A DNA stretch of 64,000 nt, taken from NCBI RefSeq assembly GCF_009928485.1, contig NZ_JAABNP010000027.1:1-64000 (forward strand), in the 5' to 3' direction. This document shows positions 53,501-63,002 of the stretch, one piece after another. The notes under the pieces were generated by a model. It saw nothing but the letters and a program-made list of their open reading frames with translations, was not told the DNA's origin and did not search any database. Source of the stretch: Clostridium sp. C2-6-12. GTDB taxonomy: Bacteria; Bacillota; Clostridia; Clostridiales; Clostridiaceae. The translations under genes were made by a program, and so were the position numbers. How positions within the stretch are numbered: position 1 is the stretch's first letter; every line of letters begins with the position of its first letter.

Positions 53501-56002
53501 TTAACTTTCTTTATTTAAGAAATAGCTTAGAATTTCCTCAAGGGTTTCTTTTTCTTCTGTACCTCTTGATAATGGATTTTCAAATAGCCTTTCTTTTATT
53601 TCTCTATAATCACTTATTAAAAACTTGTCTTTTTCCTCACATTCAATTAATGCCATATTATATATTGGATTTTTAGAATTAATCAATATATATCCATATT
53701 GGACTTTTTCATACTTACTTTTAATAGTTTGTTTTAAATTACTCACCTCTGTCAAAAGTTCACGTACATTATCTGCATTTATAAATACTTTACAGGAATC
53801 TATGACCAAATTAATAATTGAATTATTTTCATCTTTAATAAAATAATTTAAATCTGTACTTTCTATAATCTGCTTCTTAGAATTTGCTATTTGAATTCCA
53901 TTAAATACAATAAAAATGTTATACGTTTTTTCTTTAACTTTATTAACAACCATATTAAAATCAAGTTTATTTTTACATAATTCATAAACTATTATTGTAT
54001 TTTCAAAGCAATATATTCCCTCATTTTTTAAGATTTCATATTCATTGTCACTTAAATAAATTCCAAAGACTCTTGAAATAAATTGCTCACATACTTCTAT
54101 ATCCCATGTCCATAGTATTTCAACAGCTTCCTCCTTTAATTTTTTCCTATTCTTTTCTCTTAAATAATTACCCACCATTAAATAATTTTTGTCCACTATT
54201 CCATTAGATAATTTATAAAGATTATATTGAGCTGTTGAAATTAAGTATGCTTCTCTCATTTCTTCTAAATCGCCATCTGATTTCACTTGCTTTTCAGATT
54301 CAAAACATAAAGAATTAAGTTTTTCTTTAATTTGAGTTAAATTCTTACTTACATCTTCAATATCATAAATTTGAATCTTTTGCTTTTTCTTTTCTTCGTA
54401 TTCCTCAGATCTTTTAGCCGCTTCATCATAAAAAATATTTATAGACTTATTATATTGAGTACTCCAATCCTTTAAAATGCTCAAATAATACATCATATTT
54501 TTATTACATACATCCTGAGCAATTTCAATGGTAGCTTCTTTATCTACCACCTTTTCATCATATTCAACCTCCGTGTATCCCCACTCTTTGTCGAATATAT
54601 TTGATAGCAATCTCTTACCTCTATTAAATACGCCTTCTTTCTTAAATAACATAGTCTTTTCTTCGTATTTATGCTTAACATATATGCTATTGCCTTCCAT
54701 GCTAGGTAAAGAATAGCTATCTCTACTATCTAAATTAAGCTTTTGATAAATTTCATTTTTCTTCTTTTCACATTTTTTAACTATGTTTAAAATGTCACTT
54801 TCAATATATAAGTTTTTATTATTGATTTTCTCAACTATATTTAAGTAACTTTCAAATTCCTCCGAAGTAGTATTGGCTATTTCATTTATTGTCTCCAAAA
54901 TAACAGCTTCAATTTCTTTAATCTTTTCTAATATTTTCTCTTGTGCATTTTGGAAACTTTCAGCAAGTTCATTTATATCTCCAATTCTCACATCTCTTAA
55001 AGCTTCTATTGCTTCAATTGTGTTTCCCTCTATTATTTCTCTATCAGTACTTATTATATCGTTGATTCTTTCTATATAGCTTTCTGTTCTTTGCTTATTA
55101 AGCTTTGGGAATATATTCTGTGTACAATCTTCTATTCCTTTTACAAAATAGTCTATATTTGAAGACTTATATACTTCTTCATCCTTGTTCAGCCTTCCCT
55201 TTAAACCATTAAGTGCAGATATTTGAATCACATCAAACCCCTCACCATTATGAGTTGCTTCTCTTAAAAGATTTTCCGCCCTCTTCTTATGTTTTTTTAG
55301 AATAATAGACTTATCTTCTTCAACTATTCCATTTTTCCCAAGCTTTTCTTCAATGGAATCTATCATATTTTGAACTAAAATTATCTGCTTTTCTTTTTCA
55401 TTTACAATTTTAATCTTTTCAGCATTTGCTAAATCACTATTAGCTTTTACAGTAGTTAAAAATATGCAGATATCTATAGTTGGAAGTAATATTTCCAAAG
55501 TCAATTTTTCATGACTTTCTAACTCCCATGCATCTAGTCCTGGGCTATCTATAATATGGATATTTTCATTTAACAAAAATTCAGGAGTAGTGATGTCAAT
55601 TTGGGTTACCTTTAACTTATTATCGGGGTTTCTGCTTTCATCTGCATAAGCTCCAATAATTTCTTCATTTAGATTACTTCCCTCTAATATTTCTGGCTTT
55701 TTATCCTTAAAATAAACAGTAGCTTGTCTTCTTTCACCTTTTGCTGCTGTAATTATAATACTTGAACTTGGTCTTATTGCCATTGGCAATATTTTTTCAC
55801 CTAAAAGCGCATTAACTAAAGTGGATTTTCCACTGCTGGTTATTCCCATAATAGCAACTCTTATTATGTCACCTTCAAATATCTTTGTTCGCTCTCTAAA
55901 CCAATCCATATCCTTGTTATATCTTTTTGTTCTATATTCATTTTTTTCTAGTACTTCTTTTATTTCATTAATTGTATCTGCAATATAATTATCTCTGCCC
56001 AT
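53501..56002 (-). CDS. dynamin-like GTPase A
   Basis: An 833-residue GTPase. I chose the ATG at 56002, which has GGAG six bases before it; an upstream ATG at 56062 would add 20 weakly coding residues. The G1 loop is GITSSGKS (53-60), switch I lies in RPSSSIIITA, and switch II is IIDSPGLDAWE. The stalk is long and coiled. Only the N-terminal GTPase half is recognisable; the C-terminal ~350 residues have no match I know. It is the first gene of the three-GTPase operon. Confidence 0.85.
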   Translation of the reverse strand: MGRDNYIADTINEIKEVLEKNEYRTKRYNKDMDWFRERTKIFEGDIIRVAIMGITSSGKSTLVNALLGEKILPMAIRPSSSIIITAAKGERRQATVYFKDKKPEILEGSNLNEEIIGAYADESRNPDNKLKVTQIDITTPEFLLNENIHIIDSPGLDAWELESHEKLTLEILLPTIDICIFLTTVKANSDLANAEKIKIVNEKEKQIILVQNMIDSIEEKLGKNGIVEEDKSIILKKHKKRAENLLREATHNGEGFDVIQISALNGLKGRLNKDEEVYKSSNIDYFVKGIEDCTQNIFPKLNKQRTESYIERINDIISTDREIIEGNTIEAIEALRDVRIGDINELAESFQNAQEKILEKIKEIEAVILETINEIANTTSEEFESYLNIVEKINNKNLYIESDILNIVKKCEKKKNEIYQKLNLDSRDSYSLPSMEGNSIYVKHKYEEKTMLFKKEGVFNRGKRLLSNIFDKEWGYTEVEYDEKVVDKEATIEIAQDVCNKNMMYYLSILKDWSTQYNKSINIFYDEAAKRSEEYEEKKKQKIQIYDIEDVSKNLTQIKEKLNSLCFESEKQVKSDGDLEEMREAYLISTAQYNLYKLSNGIVDKNYLMVGNYLREKNRKKLKEEAVEILWTWDIEVCEQFISRVFGIYLSDNEYEILKNEGIYCFENTIIVYELCKNKLDFNMVVNKVKEKTYNIFIVFNGIQIANSKKQIIESTDLNYFIKDENNSIINLVIDSCKVFINADNVRELLTEVSNLKQTIKSKYEKVQYGYILINSKNPIYNMALIECEEKDKFLISDYREIKERLFENPLSRGTEEKETLEEILSYFLNKES

Positions 56003-56094
56003 AAATTTCTCCATATTTATATTTATGTTCTTTTTATTAATCGTATATTGATATATTACCATATTTACGTGGTTTTATCTAAAAAATTTCAATA

Positions 56095-56141
56095 AAAAAG
56101 AATCTTAATAATCCATTTTGAATTATTAAAATTCTCTTTTT
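56095..56141 (-). terminator. terminator between the 204-residue gene and the dynamin operon
   Basis: Inverted repeat with AAAAAGAAT...ATTCTCTTTTT outer arms and a TTAATAAT/ATTATTAA inner stem. It suggests that dynamin gene A has its own promoter downstream. Confidence 0.75.
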
Positions 56142-56280
56142 ATTATTTGACAAAATTTTCTTATAAATTTATCTAATTTACCTATTTACTTTTAACTCTT
56201 AATTAATTTTAAATTCATTATTCCAGAGAAGTTCCTAATTGTGGCATAGCGAATCCTTCCATAGTTGCATAGCAGCTCTT

Positions 56281-56895
56281 TTAATTGTTGGTTAGTTTTT
56301 TAACCTTAAATTTATCTTTATCACTTACTATTTTTATATTTAAATTATTTAGTAACTTATCTAAACTTTTTATTTTATTAATAAATTTTATATTGTTTTT
56401 CTTTGTTATCTTTTCTATCATTTTAATTATATCTTCTTTTTCTTCTTCTAATTTAATTCTCTTACATACATATTCCCTGTTAATATGAATTAATGTAGTC
56501 CAAATTTGTTCCTCTACTATGTTGTTAATATTCATCATAACCCAAGTAAAATCTTTTCTTCTATCTTTTACAGGATATGCCTCTTTAAAAAATTTAATAA
56601 AGGCACTTTCTTCTTTAGGTTCTTTATCAACTACATATTTACCGAACTGATTTTTTAATTCATTTTGAAGATACATAATAGTATTAGGCTTAACTTTATC
56701 TGACATCTTCTCAATATTATCATAAATAAAATTATAAGTGTCTTGAATCTTTTCTGGGTCTGCTTCGCCCTTTTTTAATATTTTGGCAATATCTATATAT
56801 TCTAATATATTTTTCTTACAATTCAAATCTTTATTATATAACTTTTCCCATATTTCTTCCGCACTTAAATTATCTAAGCTTAAGTTCTCTTCCAT
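56281..56895 (-). CDS. helical protein of unknown function
   Basis: A 204-residue, lysine/glutamate-rich, mostly helical protein with no signal peptide or membrane segment; I do not recognise the family. AAGGATGAAGTAAAG precedes the ATG. Its first ~16 codons are duplicated in a 28-codon mini-frame at 57023-57109. It stands upstream of the dynamin operon but is separated by a terminator, so co-function with the GTPases is only a guess. Confidence 0.65.
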   Translation of the reverse strand: MEENLSLDNLSAEEIWEKLYNKDLNCKKNILEYIDIAKILKKGEADPEKIQDTYNFIYDNIEKMSDKVKPNTIMYLQNELKNQFGKYVVDKEPKEESAFIKFFKEAYPVKDRRKDFTWVMMNINNIVEEQIWTTLIHINREYVCKRIKLEEEKEDIIKMIEKITKKNNIKFINKIKSLDKLLNNLNIKIVSDKDKFKVKKLTNN

Positions 56896-57022
56896 CTTTA
56901 CTTCATCCTTTTCTTATCTTTAATATTTATAATTTTACTAAACTCATGCCTTTAATTTTAATATATTTGCTCTAAATAATAGTTTTTTATAATGATATTG
57001 TGTAATTAATGATGAATGATTG

Positions 57023-57109
57023 TTAAAAGTTCCTGATTGCAGCATAGCTGCTCTTTTTATAAGTGTATAACTTTTCCCATATTTCTTCCGCACTTAAGTT
57101 TTTTTCCAT
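57023..57109 (-). pseudogene. miniature duplicate of the 204-residue gene
   Basis: An ATG at 57109 opens MEKNLSAEEIWEKLYTYKKS and stops after 28 codons. The first ~16 residues copy the start of the 56281-56895 protein (LSAEEIWEKLY). The last part copies its 3' flank: AAAGAGC-GCTATGC and CAAT-AGGAACTT occur both here and at 56238-56279. It looks like an ancient tandem duplicate that lost its middle. It retains AAGGATGAGTGAAG upstream, so a 28-residue peptide could still be made. Confidence 0.6.
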
Positions 57110-57148
57110 CTTCACTCATCCTTTTCTTCATTAATCATTCACAATTTA

Positions 57149-57484
57149 TTATTCATTTTTCATGTGCTCAATATACTTTTCTCCCCAAAGTGAAATACTA
57201 TCTAGTACTGATTGAAATTCCTTACCTATATCTGTTAAAGAATATTCAACTTTAGGTGGAACCTGTGGATAAACATATCTCTTTATCATTCCATATTCCT
57301 CTAAACTTCGAAGCTGCTTTGTAAGTGTTGCCTGAGTTAAATCTGGCATTAACTTTTGCAGTTCACCAAATCGAAGAGTTTTTGAACTTAAATTATGCAA
57401 AATTACAACTGCCCATTTGCCAGAAATAATCTTTTGTGCTGTTACATATGGACATTTGCCAAATAAATCATACTTTTCTTCCAT
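57149..57484 (-). CDS. HxlR-family transcriptional regulator
   Basis: A 111-residue winged-helix regulator. The HxlR pattern is complete: CPYVTAQKIISGKWAVVILH, LRFGELQKLMPDLTQATLTK and QLRSLEEYGMIKRYVYPQVP. The conserved first cysteine (residue ~11) fits redox or electrophile sensing in several relatives. It is transcribed divergently from the flavin-type oxidoreductase gene 130 nt away and probably controls it and itself. AAGGAG precedes the ATG. Confidence 0.92.
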   Translation of the reverse strand: MEEKYDLFGKCPYVTAQKIISGKWAVVILHNLSSKTLRFGELQKLMPDLTQATLTKQLRSLEEYGMIKRYVYPQVPPKVEYSLTDIGKEFQSVLDSISLWGEKYIEHMKNE

Positions 57485-57613
57485 GGTTAATCTCCTTGGT
57501 ATCTCTAAAGATACTATGTATTAAAAATAATCGTACTTGTTAATTTTTTTGTAATATTTTATTATCAATGTACAGAATGATTTTATCACATAGAAGTGGA
57601 AGGAGCAATTATA

Positions 57614-58012
57614 ATGAATGAAGTATTTGAATTTTTAACTGAAAATCCAACATTTTATTTAGCAACAATCGATGGAGATCAAGCAAGAGTTCGTCCTTTT
57701 GGTGCTATAGCAAAATTTGAAGACAAATTATATTTTGTAACTAATAATACAAAGGATGTCTTTAAACAATTAACTGCAAATCCTAAAGTAGAAATTTCTA
57801 CTACTTCTTCTAAAGGAGAATGGCTTAGATTATCAGGAAATGCTGTTATAGATCCTAGAGTTGAAGCTAAAGCTGCTATGCTTGAAGCTAACCCAATGCT
57901 AAAGAAAATGTACAGCGCAGAAGATGGAGTTGTAGAAGTATTTTATCTTACAGATGCTGTAGCAGTTATTAATTCTTTCAGCAGCGATGAACCTAAGACA
58001 ATTAAATTTTAG
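57614..58012 (+). CDS. pyridoxamine 5'-phosphate oxidase-like flavin protein
   Basis: A 132-residue split-barrel protein of the PNPOx-like family, probably binding FMN or F420-like flavin. The core reads FYLATIDGDQARVRPFGAIA, then LYFVTNNTKDVFKQLTANPK and WLRLSGNAVI. I use the ATG at 57614 with AAGGAG eight bases upstream; a GTG at 57596 lacks a site. It is divergent from an HxlR regulator, a common pairing for small redox or detoxifying enzymes. Confidence 0.88.
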   Translation: MNEVFEFLTENPTFYLATIDGDQARVRPFGAIAKFEDKLYFVTNNTKDVFKQLTANPKVEISTTSSKGEWLRLSGNAVIDPRVEAKAAMLEANPMLKKMYSAEDGVVEVFYLTDAVAVINSFSSDEPKTIKF

Positions 58013-58163
58013 TATCCTTATTTAAGATTTAAGTTTACACTTTTTAGAAGCTTGCTTTTATTTTGAAAGTACAGCTTCTGCCTAATAATTATCTTTCTAC
58101 CTAATACCAATCTCACTCATAATCTTAAAAATTCTAATATATAAAATTTAATTTTCTCTATTT

Positions 58164-58204
58164 AAGAACCACCTGACTTTTAAAATTAAACATAAGTGGT
58201 TCTT
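58164..58204 (+). terminator. terminator behind the flavin-protein gene
   Basis: A 9-bp stem AAGAACCAC/GTGGTTCTT is followed by TATTAC. The rest of the 58013-58348 gap is AT-rich, presumably holds the alr promoter, and shows no gene. Confidence 0.75.
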
Positions 58205-58348
58205 TATTACTTTCAATTATTATAATAAAATATAAATATGAGTTAAAATGACTTTAATTATGCTGTAATTCTAATTTACATAAAGCCTGCTTTGAAATTA
58301 GCTTTTCAGTATATTTATTAATATATAATAATTGTGAGGCGTAGATAA

Positions 58349-59509
58349 ATGGAAAAAATACTTAGATCTGTATATGCAGAAATTGACTTAGATGCACTAG
58401 CTTATAATATGAGAAACATAAAAAGCTTAGTTAACAATAAGGACGTAATTGCAGTAGTTAAAGCTGACTGTTATGGTCATGGTGCTGTTGATGTAGTTCC
58501 AACCTTACTTGAAAATGGAGCTTCTAGGCTTGCAGTTGCAGTTTTAACTGAAGGAATGGAACTTAGAAATCATAACATAGCAGCTCCTATAATGCTTCTT
58601 GGATATACTCCTTTAAATTTAGGTGAAGAATTAATAAACTACGATTTAGAACAAACTGTTTATGATTTAGAATATGCAAAGGAATTATCTGATATAGCCT
58701 TAAAATTAAATAAAAAAGCAAAAATTCACATTGCATTAGATACTGGAATGGGAAGAATAGGATTTCTTCCAAATGAAAAGGCTATTTCTGATGTTTCTGA
58801 AATATGTTCTTTAAAAGGCTTAGAGGTAATAGGAATCTTTACTCACTTTGCAACTTCTGATGAAAAAGATAAAACTTATACCCATGAACAATTTAAAAAG
58901 TTCTCAGACTTTACTAATAAACTTTCAGCTTCGGGCATTGAAATACCTATAAAGCATGTATCTAACAGTGGTGCAATTATGGATGTTCCTGAAACTTATT
59001 TAGATGCAGTAAGAGCTGGAATTATACTTTATGGCTATTATCCATCTGATGAAGTAAATAAAAACAATCTTTCTTTAAAACCTGCTTTAACCTTAAAAGC
59101 TTCTATAACTCGCGTTCAAGAAATGGAACCTGGAATGTATGTAAGTTATGGCAGAACTTTTAAAACAGAAAGAAAAAGTATTATTGCAACCCTTCCTATA
59201 GGTTATGCAGATGGTTATTCTAGATTATTTGCAAAAAAAGGTAAGGTAATAATCAATGGACAATTTGCTCCAATCGTTGGTAGGATCTGCATGGATCAAT
59301 GTATGATAGATGTAACCGATATTGGAGATGTAAAGGTTGGAGATGAAGTTATACTTCTTGGTGAAGAAGGAAATGTAAAATTTAATGCAGATCATATTGC
59401 TGAAATCATGGGTACAATTAATTATGAAATACTTTGCATGCTAAAATATAGAGTTCCTAGAGTATATAAGAAAAATGGAAAAATATTTAGCGTAAAAAAT
59501 TATCTATAA
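58349..59509 (+). CDS. alr: alanine racemase
   Basis: PLP enzyme making D-alanine for peptidoglycan. The PLP lysine lies in VIAVVKADCYGHGAVDV near residue 39. The second catalytic residue is the Tyr of AGIILYGYYPSD / MYVSYGRTF, and the substrate-side signature GRICMDQCMIDVTD is intact. At 386 residues it is complete. It is a plus-strand gene flanked by terminators, with GTGAGGCGTAGATAA before the ATG. Confidence 0.96.
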   Translation: MEKILRSVYAEIDLDALAYNMRNIKSLVNNKDVIAVVKADCYGHGAVDVVPTLLENGASRLAVAVLTEGMELRNHNIAAPIMLLGYTPLNLGEELINYDLEQTVYDLEYAKELSDIALKLNKKAKIHIALDTGMGRIGFLPNEKAISDVSEICSLKGLEVIGIFTHFATSDEKDKTYTHEQFKKFSDFTNKLSASGIEIPIKHVSNSGAIMDVPETYLDAVRAGIILYGYYPSDEVNKNNLSLKPALTLKASITRVQEMEPGMYVSYGRTFKTERKSIIATLPIGYADGYSRLFAKKGKVIINGQFAPIVGRICMDQCMIDVTDIGDVKVGDEVILLGEEGNVKFNADHIAEIMGTINYEILCMLKYRVPRVYKKNGKIFSVKNYL

Positions 59510-59566
59510 AAAGTTATCTAAAGACTAATATTGTAATTATCAACGTAAATTTAACAATTAACAGTT

Positions 59567-59597
59567 AATTCAAAAATTCTTTTAGAATTTTTGAATT
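59567..59597 (+). terminator. terminator behind alr
   Basis: A 14-bp perfect inverted repeat (AATTCAAAAATTCT arm, 3-nt loop) about 60 nt past the alr stop. Confidence 0.8.
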
Positions 59598-59702
59598 AAT
59601 TTCCTATTATATGTTTCATACATAAAAATCATGACCATCACCCTTTGTTCATTTTACGTAGTACAATATGCAGCAAATTCTTCACGGTTGAGTGCTTTAT
59701 AA

Positions 59703-59734
59703 GATGAATTTCACCTTGTAAAATGAAATTCATC
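59703..59734. terminator. hairpin between alr and the MATE gene
   Basis: An 11-bp perfect stem GATGAATTTCA/TGAAATTCATC, with ATATTTTT on the plus strand side. It probably serves the convergent MATE gene, alr, or both. Confidence 0.7.
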
Positions 59735-59742
59735 ATATTTTT

Positions 59743-61137
59743 CTATTCCTCCTCAATATATCTATTGTATTTTATAGTCTTACTCCTAGGTTTAACCAAT
59801 GATTTCTTTTTCCACTTGCCTTGTTTATATCTTATTAAACTTGCTATAGCTGTAATAGTCCAAGTCAATCCGCTGGTAATCCATACGCTCCATACTCCCA
59901 AAATAGGAATCATAGCCAAGCCACTTGAAAATCCAATTCTTCCAGCAACCTCAACAAATCCGTTAATCATAGAGTAAAATGCATCCCCAGCACCATTTAG
60001 AAGCCCTCTTGTAATATAAATCATTCCTAGAGGAAAATACGCACAACTGGTAATCTTTATTGCCATTGCTCCAAGACTTATTACAGCTTCATCCTTAACA
60101 AACATTTCCATAATAGCTCGTCCCCAAAATTGAGCTAGCAATAGTGCTAAAAAACTAAAGCCAACAACAATTAAAATACTCTTATAATATCCCCTTTTCA
60201 CTCTATCAAGTTTATCTGCCCCCACATTTTGACCTGTAAATGTTGCCATAGCAGCACCTAGCGAATTAAAAGGCTGCTGTATAAGCTGTTCTAATCTGCT
60301 AGTAGCTGTATAAGCTGCAACAGCAGTCTCCCCAAAGCCATTTACAACACTTTGCAAGGCTACCATAGATATGGCAATCATTGAGTTCTGTGCCGCTACT
60401 GGAATTCCGATTTTTATGCATTTTGTAATAATTGAATTGCTAATTATCCAGTGTTCTTTTTTCAATTTAAAGTATGGATTCTTAAGACATGCAAAAACTG
60501 CACACCCTAAAGCAGCACATCCCTGAGAAAACACAGTAGCAAATGCTGTTCCTGAGATACCAAAACCAAATTTAAGAACAAAAATCAAATCCAAAGTAAC
60601 ATTAATTGCACAGGAAACAACCAAAAAAATCAAAGGTGTCTTTGAATCTCCTAATGCTCTAAGTATTCCAGACACTGCGTTATAAGCTGCCACAGCTATC
60701 ATTCCTCCAGAAGTTATTCTAAAAAAACTTACAGAATCATTTAAAATCTCAGGCGGTGTATGCATAAACTGTAAAATCAAACGTGCACTGAAGACACCTA
60801 ATATACTCATAATTATTCCAGCCGCCCCAATAACATAAATTGAATTAGCAATAGCTCTTTTTATTTGCTCTTCTCTACCAGCGCCAAAATATTGTGAAAT
60901 AATAATACCTATCCCAATAGATAATCCCATACACACAGAAAAAAACAAAAAGTTCAAGGAACTGCTAGCACCTACTGCTGCTAAAGCATTAGCACCTATA
61001 TACTTCCCTACAACAACAGAATCAATTAAATTATAAAATTGTTGAAATACATTACCTATAAGCATGGGCAGTGTAAATTTTATAATATGAGAAACTTCAT
61101 TTCCTTTGGTCATATCATGTACATATTTTGCTGACAT
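59743..61137 (-). CDS. MATE-family efflux transporter
   Basis: A 464-residue antiporter with 12 hydrophobic segments in two similar halves. Typical MATE patterns: FTLPMLIGNVFQQFYNLIDS near the N-terminus, VVGKYIGANALAAVGASSSL, and in the second half GFGETAVAAYTATSRLEQLI and GQNVGADK. It lies 42 nt downstream of the ThuA-like gene and is probably in its transcript, under the divergent AraC regulator. The exported compound is unknown. Confidence 0.92.
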   Translation of the reverse strand: MSAKYVHDMTKGNEVSHIIKFTLPMLIGNVFQQFYNLIDSVVVGKYIGANALAAVGASSSLNFLFFSVCMGLSIGIGIIISQYFGAGREEQIKRAIANSIYVIGAAGIIMSILGVFSARLILQFMHTPPEILNDSVSFFRITSGGMIAVAAYNAVSGILRALGDSKTPLIFLVVSCAINVTLDLIFVLKFGFGISGTAFATVFSQGCAALGCAVFACLKNPYFKLKKEHWIISNSIITKCIKIGIPVAAQNSMIAISMVALQSVVNGFGETAVAAYTATSRLEQLIQQPFNSLGAAMATFTGQNVGADKLDRVKRGYYKSILIVVGFSFLALLLAQFWGRAIMEMFVKDEAVISLGAMAIKITSCAYFPLGMIYITRGLLNGAGDAFYSMINGFVEVAGRIGFSSGLAMIPILGVWSVWITSGLTWTITAIASLIRYKQGKWKKKSLVKPRSKTIKYNRYIEEE

Positions 61138-61179
61138 ACTAAAAATCTCTCCCTCTTTTGTTTATTCTAAAAGATATCT

Positions 61180-61839
61180 TTACTTGGCAGCCCACAAAAA
61201 TCCTCTTCTCGTAAGCTCTCTAACCTCTGGGATGTTAAATATCTCAACATTATGTCCAAGAGAATTATAAAAAACCTTTCCTTTACCCCAAGTCTTGGTA
61301 TACAAAACTGGCATTGTAATACTTCCATTAGTACTGCATGACTCCTCATTTATCCCAAAAGTAGTTGTGGCTAACACATTTATTGCAGGATCTATATGTA
61401 GATAATACTGCTCTGTCCTGACTTTAAAATCCTTAATATTATGGATTATGCTGCTTGAACTTGATTTAACTATATTAACCTCATATTCAACTCCATCATT
61501 CCCTGGATGAGCTACCCACTGGGAACCAGTCATAAATTGCCATTCAACTGAATTCCTAAAGGAATCACACATGCCTCCATGGCAGCCAGCCATTCCAACT
61601 CCTGAGGCTACTGCCTTTAATACAGGCTGCAAATGTTCATCTTTAATTTCGCCCATTGACCAAACAGGAACTATAAGATTTAAATTCATTAAGTTTATTT
61701 CATCTAAAAAACTATCTAAAGTATCTGAAACCTCAACTTGAAATCCTTCCTCTGTTAAAATATCACTAAATACTTGAGAGACCTTTGCAGGCTCATGTCC
61801 TTCCCATCCACCTTGCACTATTAGTGCTTTTTTCCTCAT
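61180..61839 (-). CDS. ThuA-like (trehalose-utilisation) protein
   Basis: A 219-residue protein with a class-I glutamine amidotransferase-like flavodoxin fold. ThuA family marks are KALIVQGGWEGHEPAKVSQV, GGMCDSF and EWQFMTGSQWVAHPGNDG, with a WGKGKVFYNSLGHN end. ThuA proteins act in sugar (keto-trehalose) utilisation in other bacteria; the biochemical step here is not known. GGAGGTATCCT precedes the ATG. It is divergent from an AraC regulator and upstream of a MATE transporter. Confidence 0.88.
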   Translation of the reverse strand: MRKKALIVQGGWEGHEPAKVSQVFSDILTEEGFQVEVSDTLDSFLDEINLMNLNLIVPVWSMGEIKDEHLQPVLKAVASGVGMAGCHGGMCDSFRNSVEWQFMTGSQWVAHPGNDGVEYEVNIVKSSSSSIIHNIKDFKVRTEQYYLHIDPAINVLATTTFGINEESCSTNGSITMPVLYTKTWGKGKVFYNSLGHNVEIFNIPEVRELTRRGFLWAAK

Positions 61840-62117
61840 AGGATACCTCCACTTTTACTCTGGTACTAATTTTTAGTCCTCTTAATTACCATATTACATT
61901 TATTTATCAAATTAAGCTGGCAATATATTAACGGGATATAGACATATATTGCAGTATATGTTATATTTTTTGTATTATTTAGAACTGAAAAAATCTAATA
62001 TATTCTGTTCTCACAAAATCTACGTAGATTAATATTCTACTCAACATAGTATAATAATTAACTAAGTTCTCTATAGTTTAATAAATATATCTTATACTTA
62101 ATAACTGGAGGTCTTTT

Positions 62118-62918
62118 ATGTATCCTTTTTTCGAAGTTAACAAATCAGGTGATCAAAATTTTTTCACTTCAGGAATTTTAATAAATTTCAGCTTTCCACC
62201 CCATTTACATCCTTATGCAGAGATGATTTATGTTGTTGAAGGTTCTATTGAGGTTACAATAAACGATGTTTCACGATGTCTAAACACTGACGAAGCTTCT
62301 ATATGCTTTCCTAATGACATACATGGCTATAACAGTAAAGGCTTTTCAAAAATCCTCATGTTTATTCTTTCTCCTGATATTGTTGGCAGTTTCTTTGGCA
62401 TACGAATGGATAAAACCCTTGAAAATCCCTTTATTCCTAAAAACATTATTGATGAAGGAATAAGCCCACTTTTCTTTATGCTCTATGATGAATTCAAAGA
62501 ATCTAATAACAAATATGTTGTAAAAGGACTTTTATACACAATACTCGGAAAACTTGATGGATATTTTGCCTTGAAAAGCAGCAATACTTCGTATAGTAAT
62601 ACAATACAAAGCCTGTTAAAATATATTGAACTTCATTACCAAGAGAATATTTCACTAGAAAGTATAGCTAAAGATTTGGGGTATAGTAAATTCTATCTCT
62701 CAAGAATCTTTTCTAACAAGATTGGCTATCAATTTAATGATTATGTGAATAGACTGAGAATAAATAAAGCTCAGAAATTTCTTAACGAAACAGATCTTCC
62801 CATTACAATCATAGCTTTAGAATGTGGCTTTAAAAGCCAAAGAAATTTTAATAGAATTTTTAAAGAGCTTACTTCATTTACTCCTACTGAGTTCAGACTT
62901 GGCAAATTCAGTTCTTAA
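62118..62918 (+). CDS. AraC-family transcriptional regulator
   Basis: A 266-residue regulator. An N-terminal cupin-like sensor (FSFPPHLHPYAEMIYVVEGS with two His) precedes the C-terminal double helix-turn-helix: SLESIAKDLGYSKFYLSRIF and PITIIALECGFKSQRNFNRI, then FKELTSFTPTEFR. It is transcribed away from the ThuA/MATE genes across a 278-nt gap that holds a CATATA-TTGCAG-TATATG inverted repeat (61943-61960), a possible site. It likely activates ThuA/MATE in response to a sugar. Confidence 0.92.
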   Translation: MYPFFEVNKSGDQNFFTSGILINFSFPPHLHPYAEMIYVVEGSIEVTINDVSRCLNTDEASICFPNDIHGYNSKGFSKILMFILSPDIVGSFFGIRMDKTLENPFIPKNIIDEGISPLFFMLYDEFKESNNKYVVKGLLYTILGKLDGYFALKSSNTSYSNTIQSLLKYIELHYQENISLESIAKDLGYSKFYLSRIFSNKIGYQFNDYVNRLRINKAQKFLNETDLPITIIALECGFKSQRNFNRIFKELTSFTPTEFRLGKFSS

Positions 62919-62937
62919 TTTTTCTTTATAAAAAACT

Positions 62938-62979
62938 ACCTATAGACTAAACACTTTTTCATGTTTACAGTCTATAGGT
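62938..62979. terminator. terminator behind the AraC gene
   Basis: An 11-bp perfect stem ACCTATAGACT/AGTCTATAGGT is followed by a T-rich run on the plus strand. Confidence 0.88.
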
Positions 62980-63002
62980 ATACTTTTGTTTTCATTTTTT
63001 AT

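Noticed and set aside
53501..56062. ATG at 56062 as start of dynamin-like GTPase A
   Set aside because: The ATG at 56002 has GGAG six bases upstream, while the extra 20 residues are Asn/Ile/Lys-rich and resemble translated intergenic DNA.
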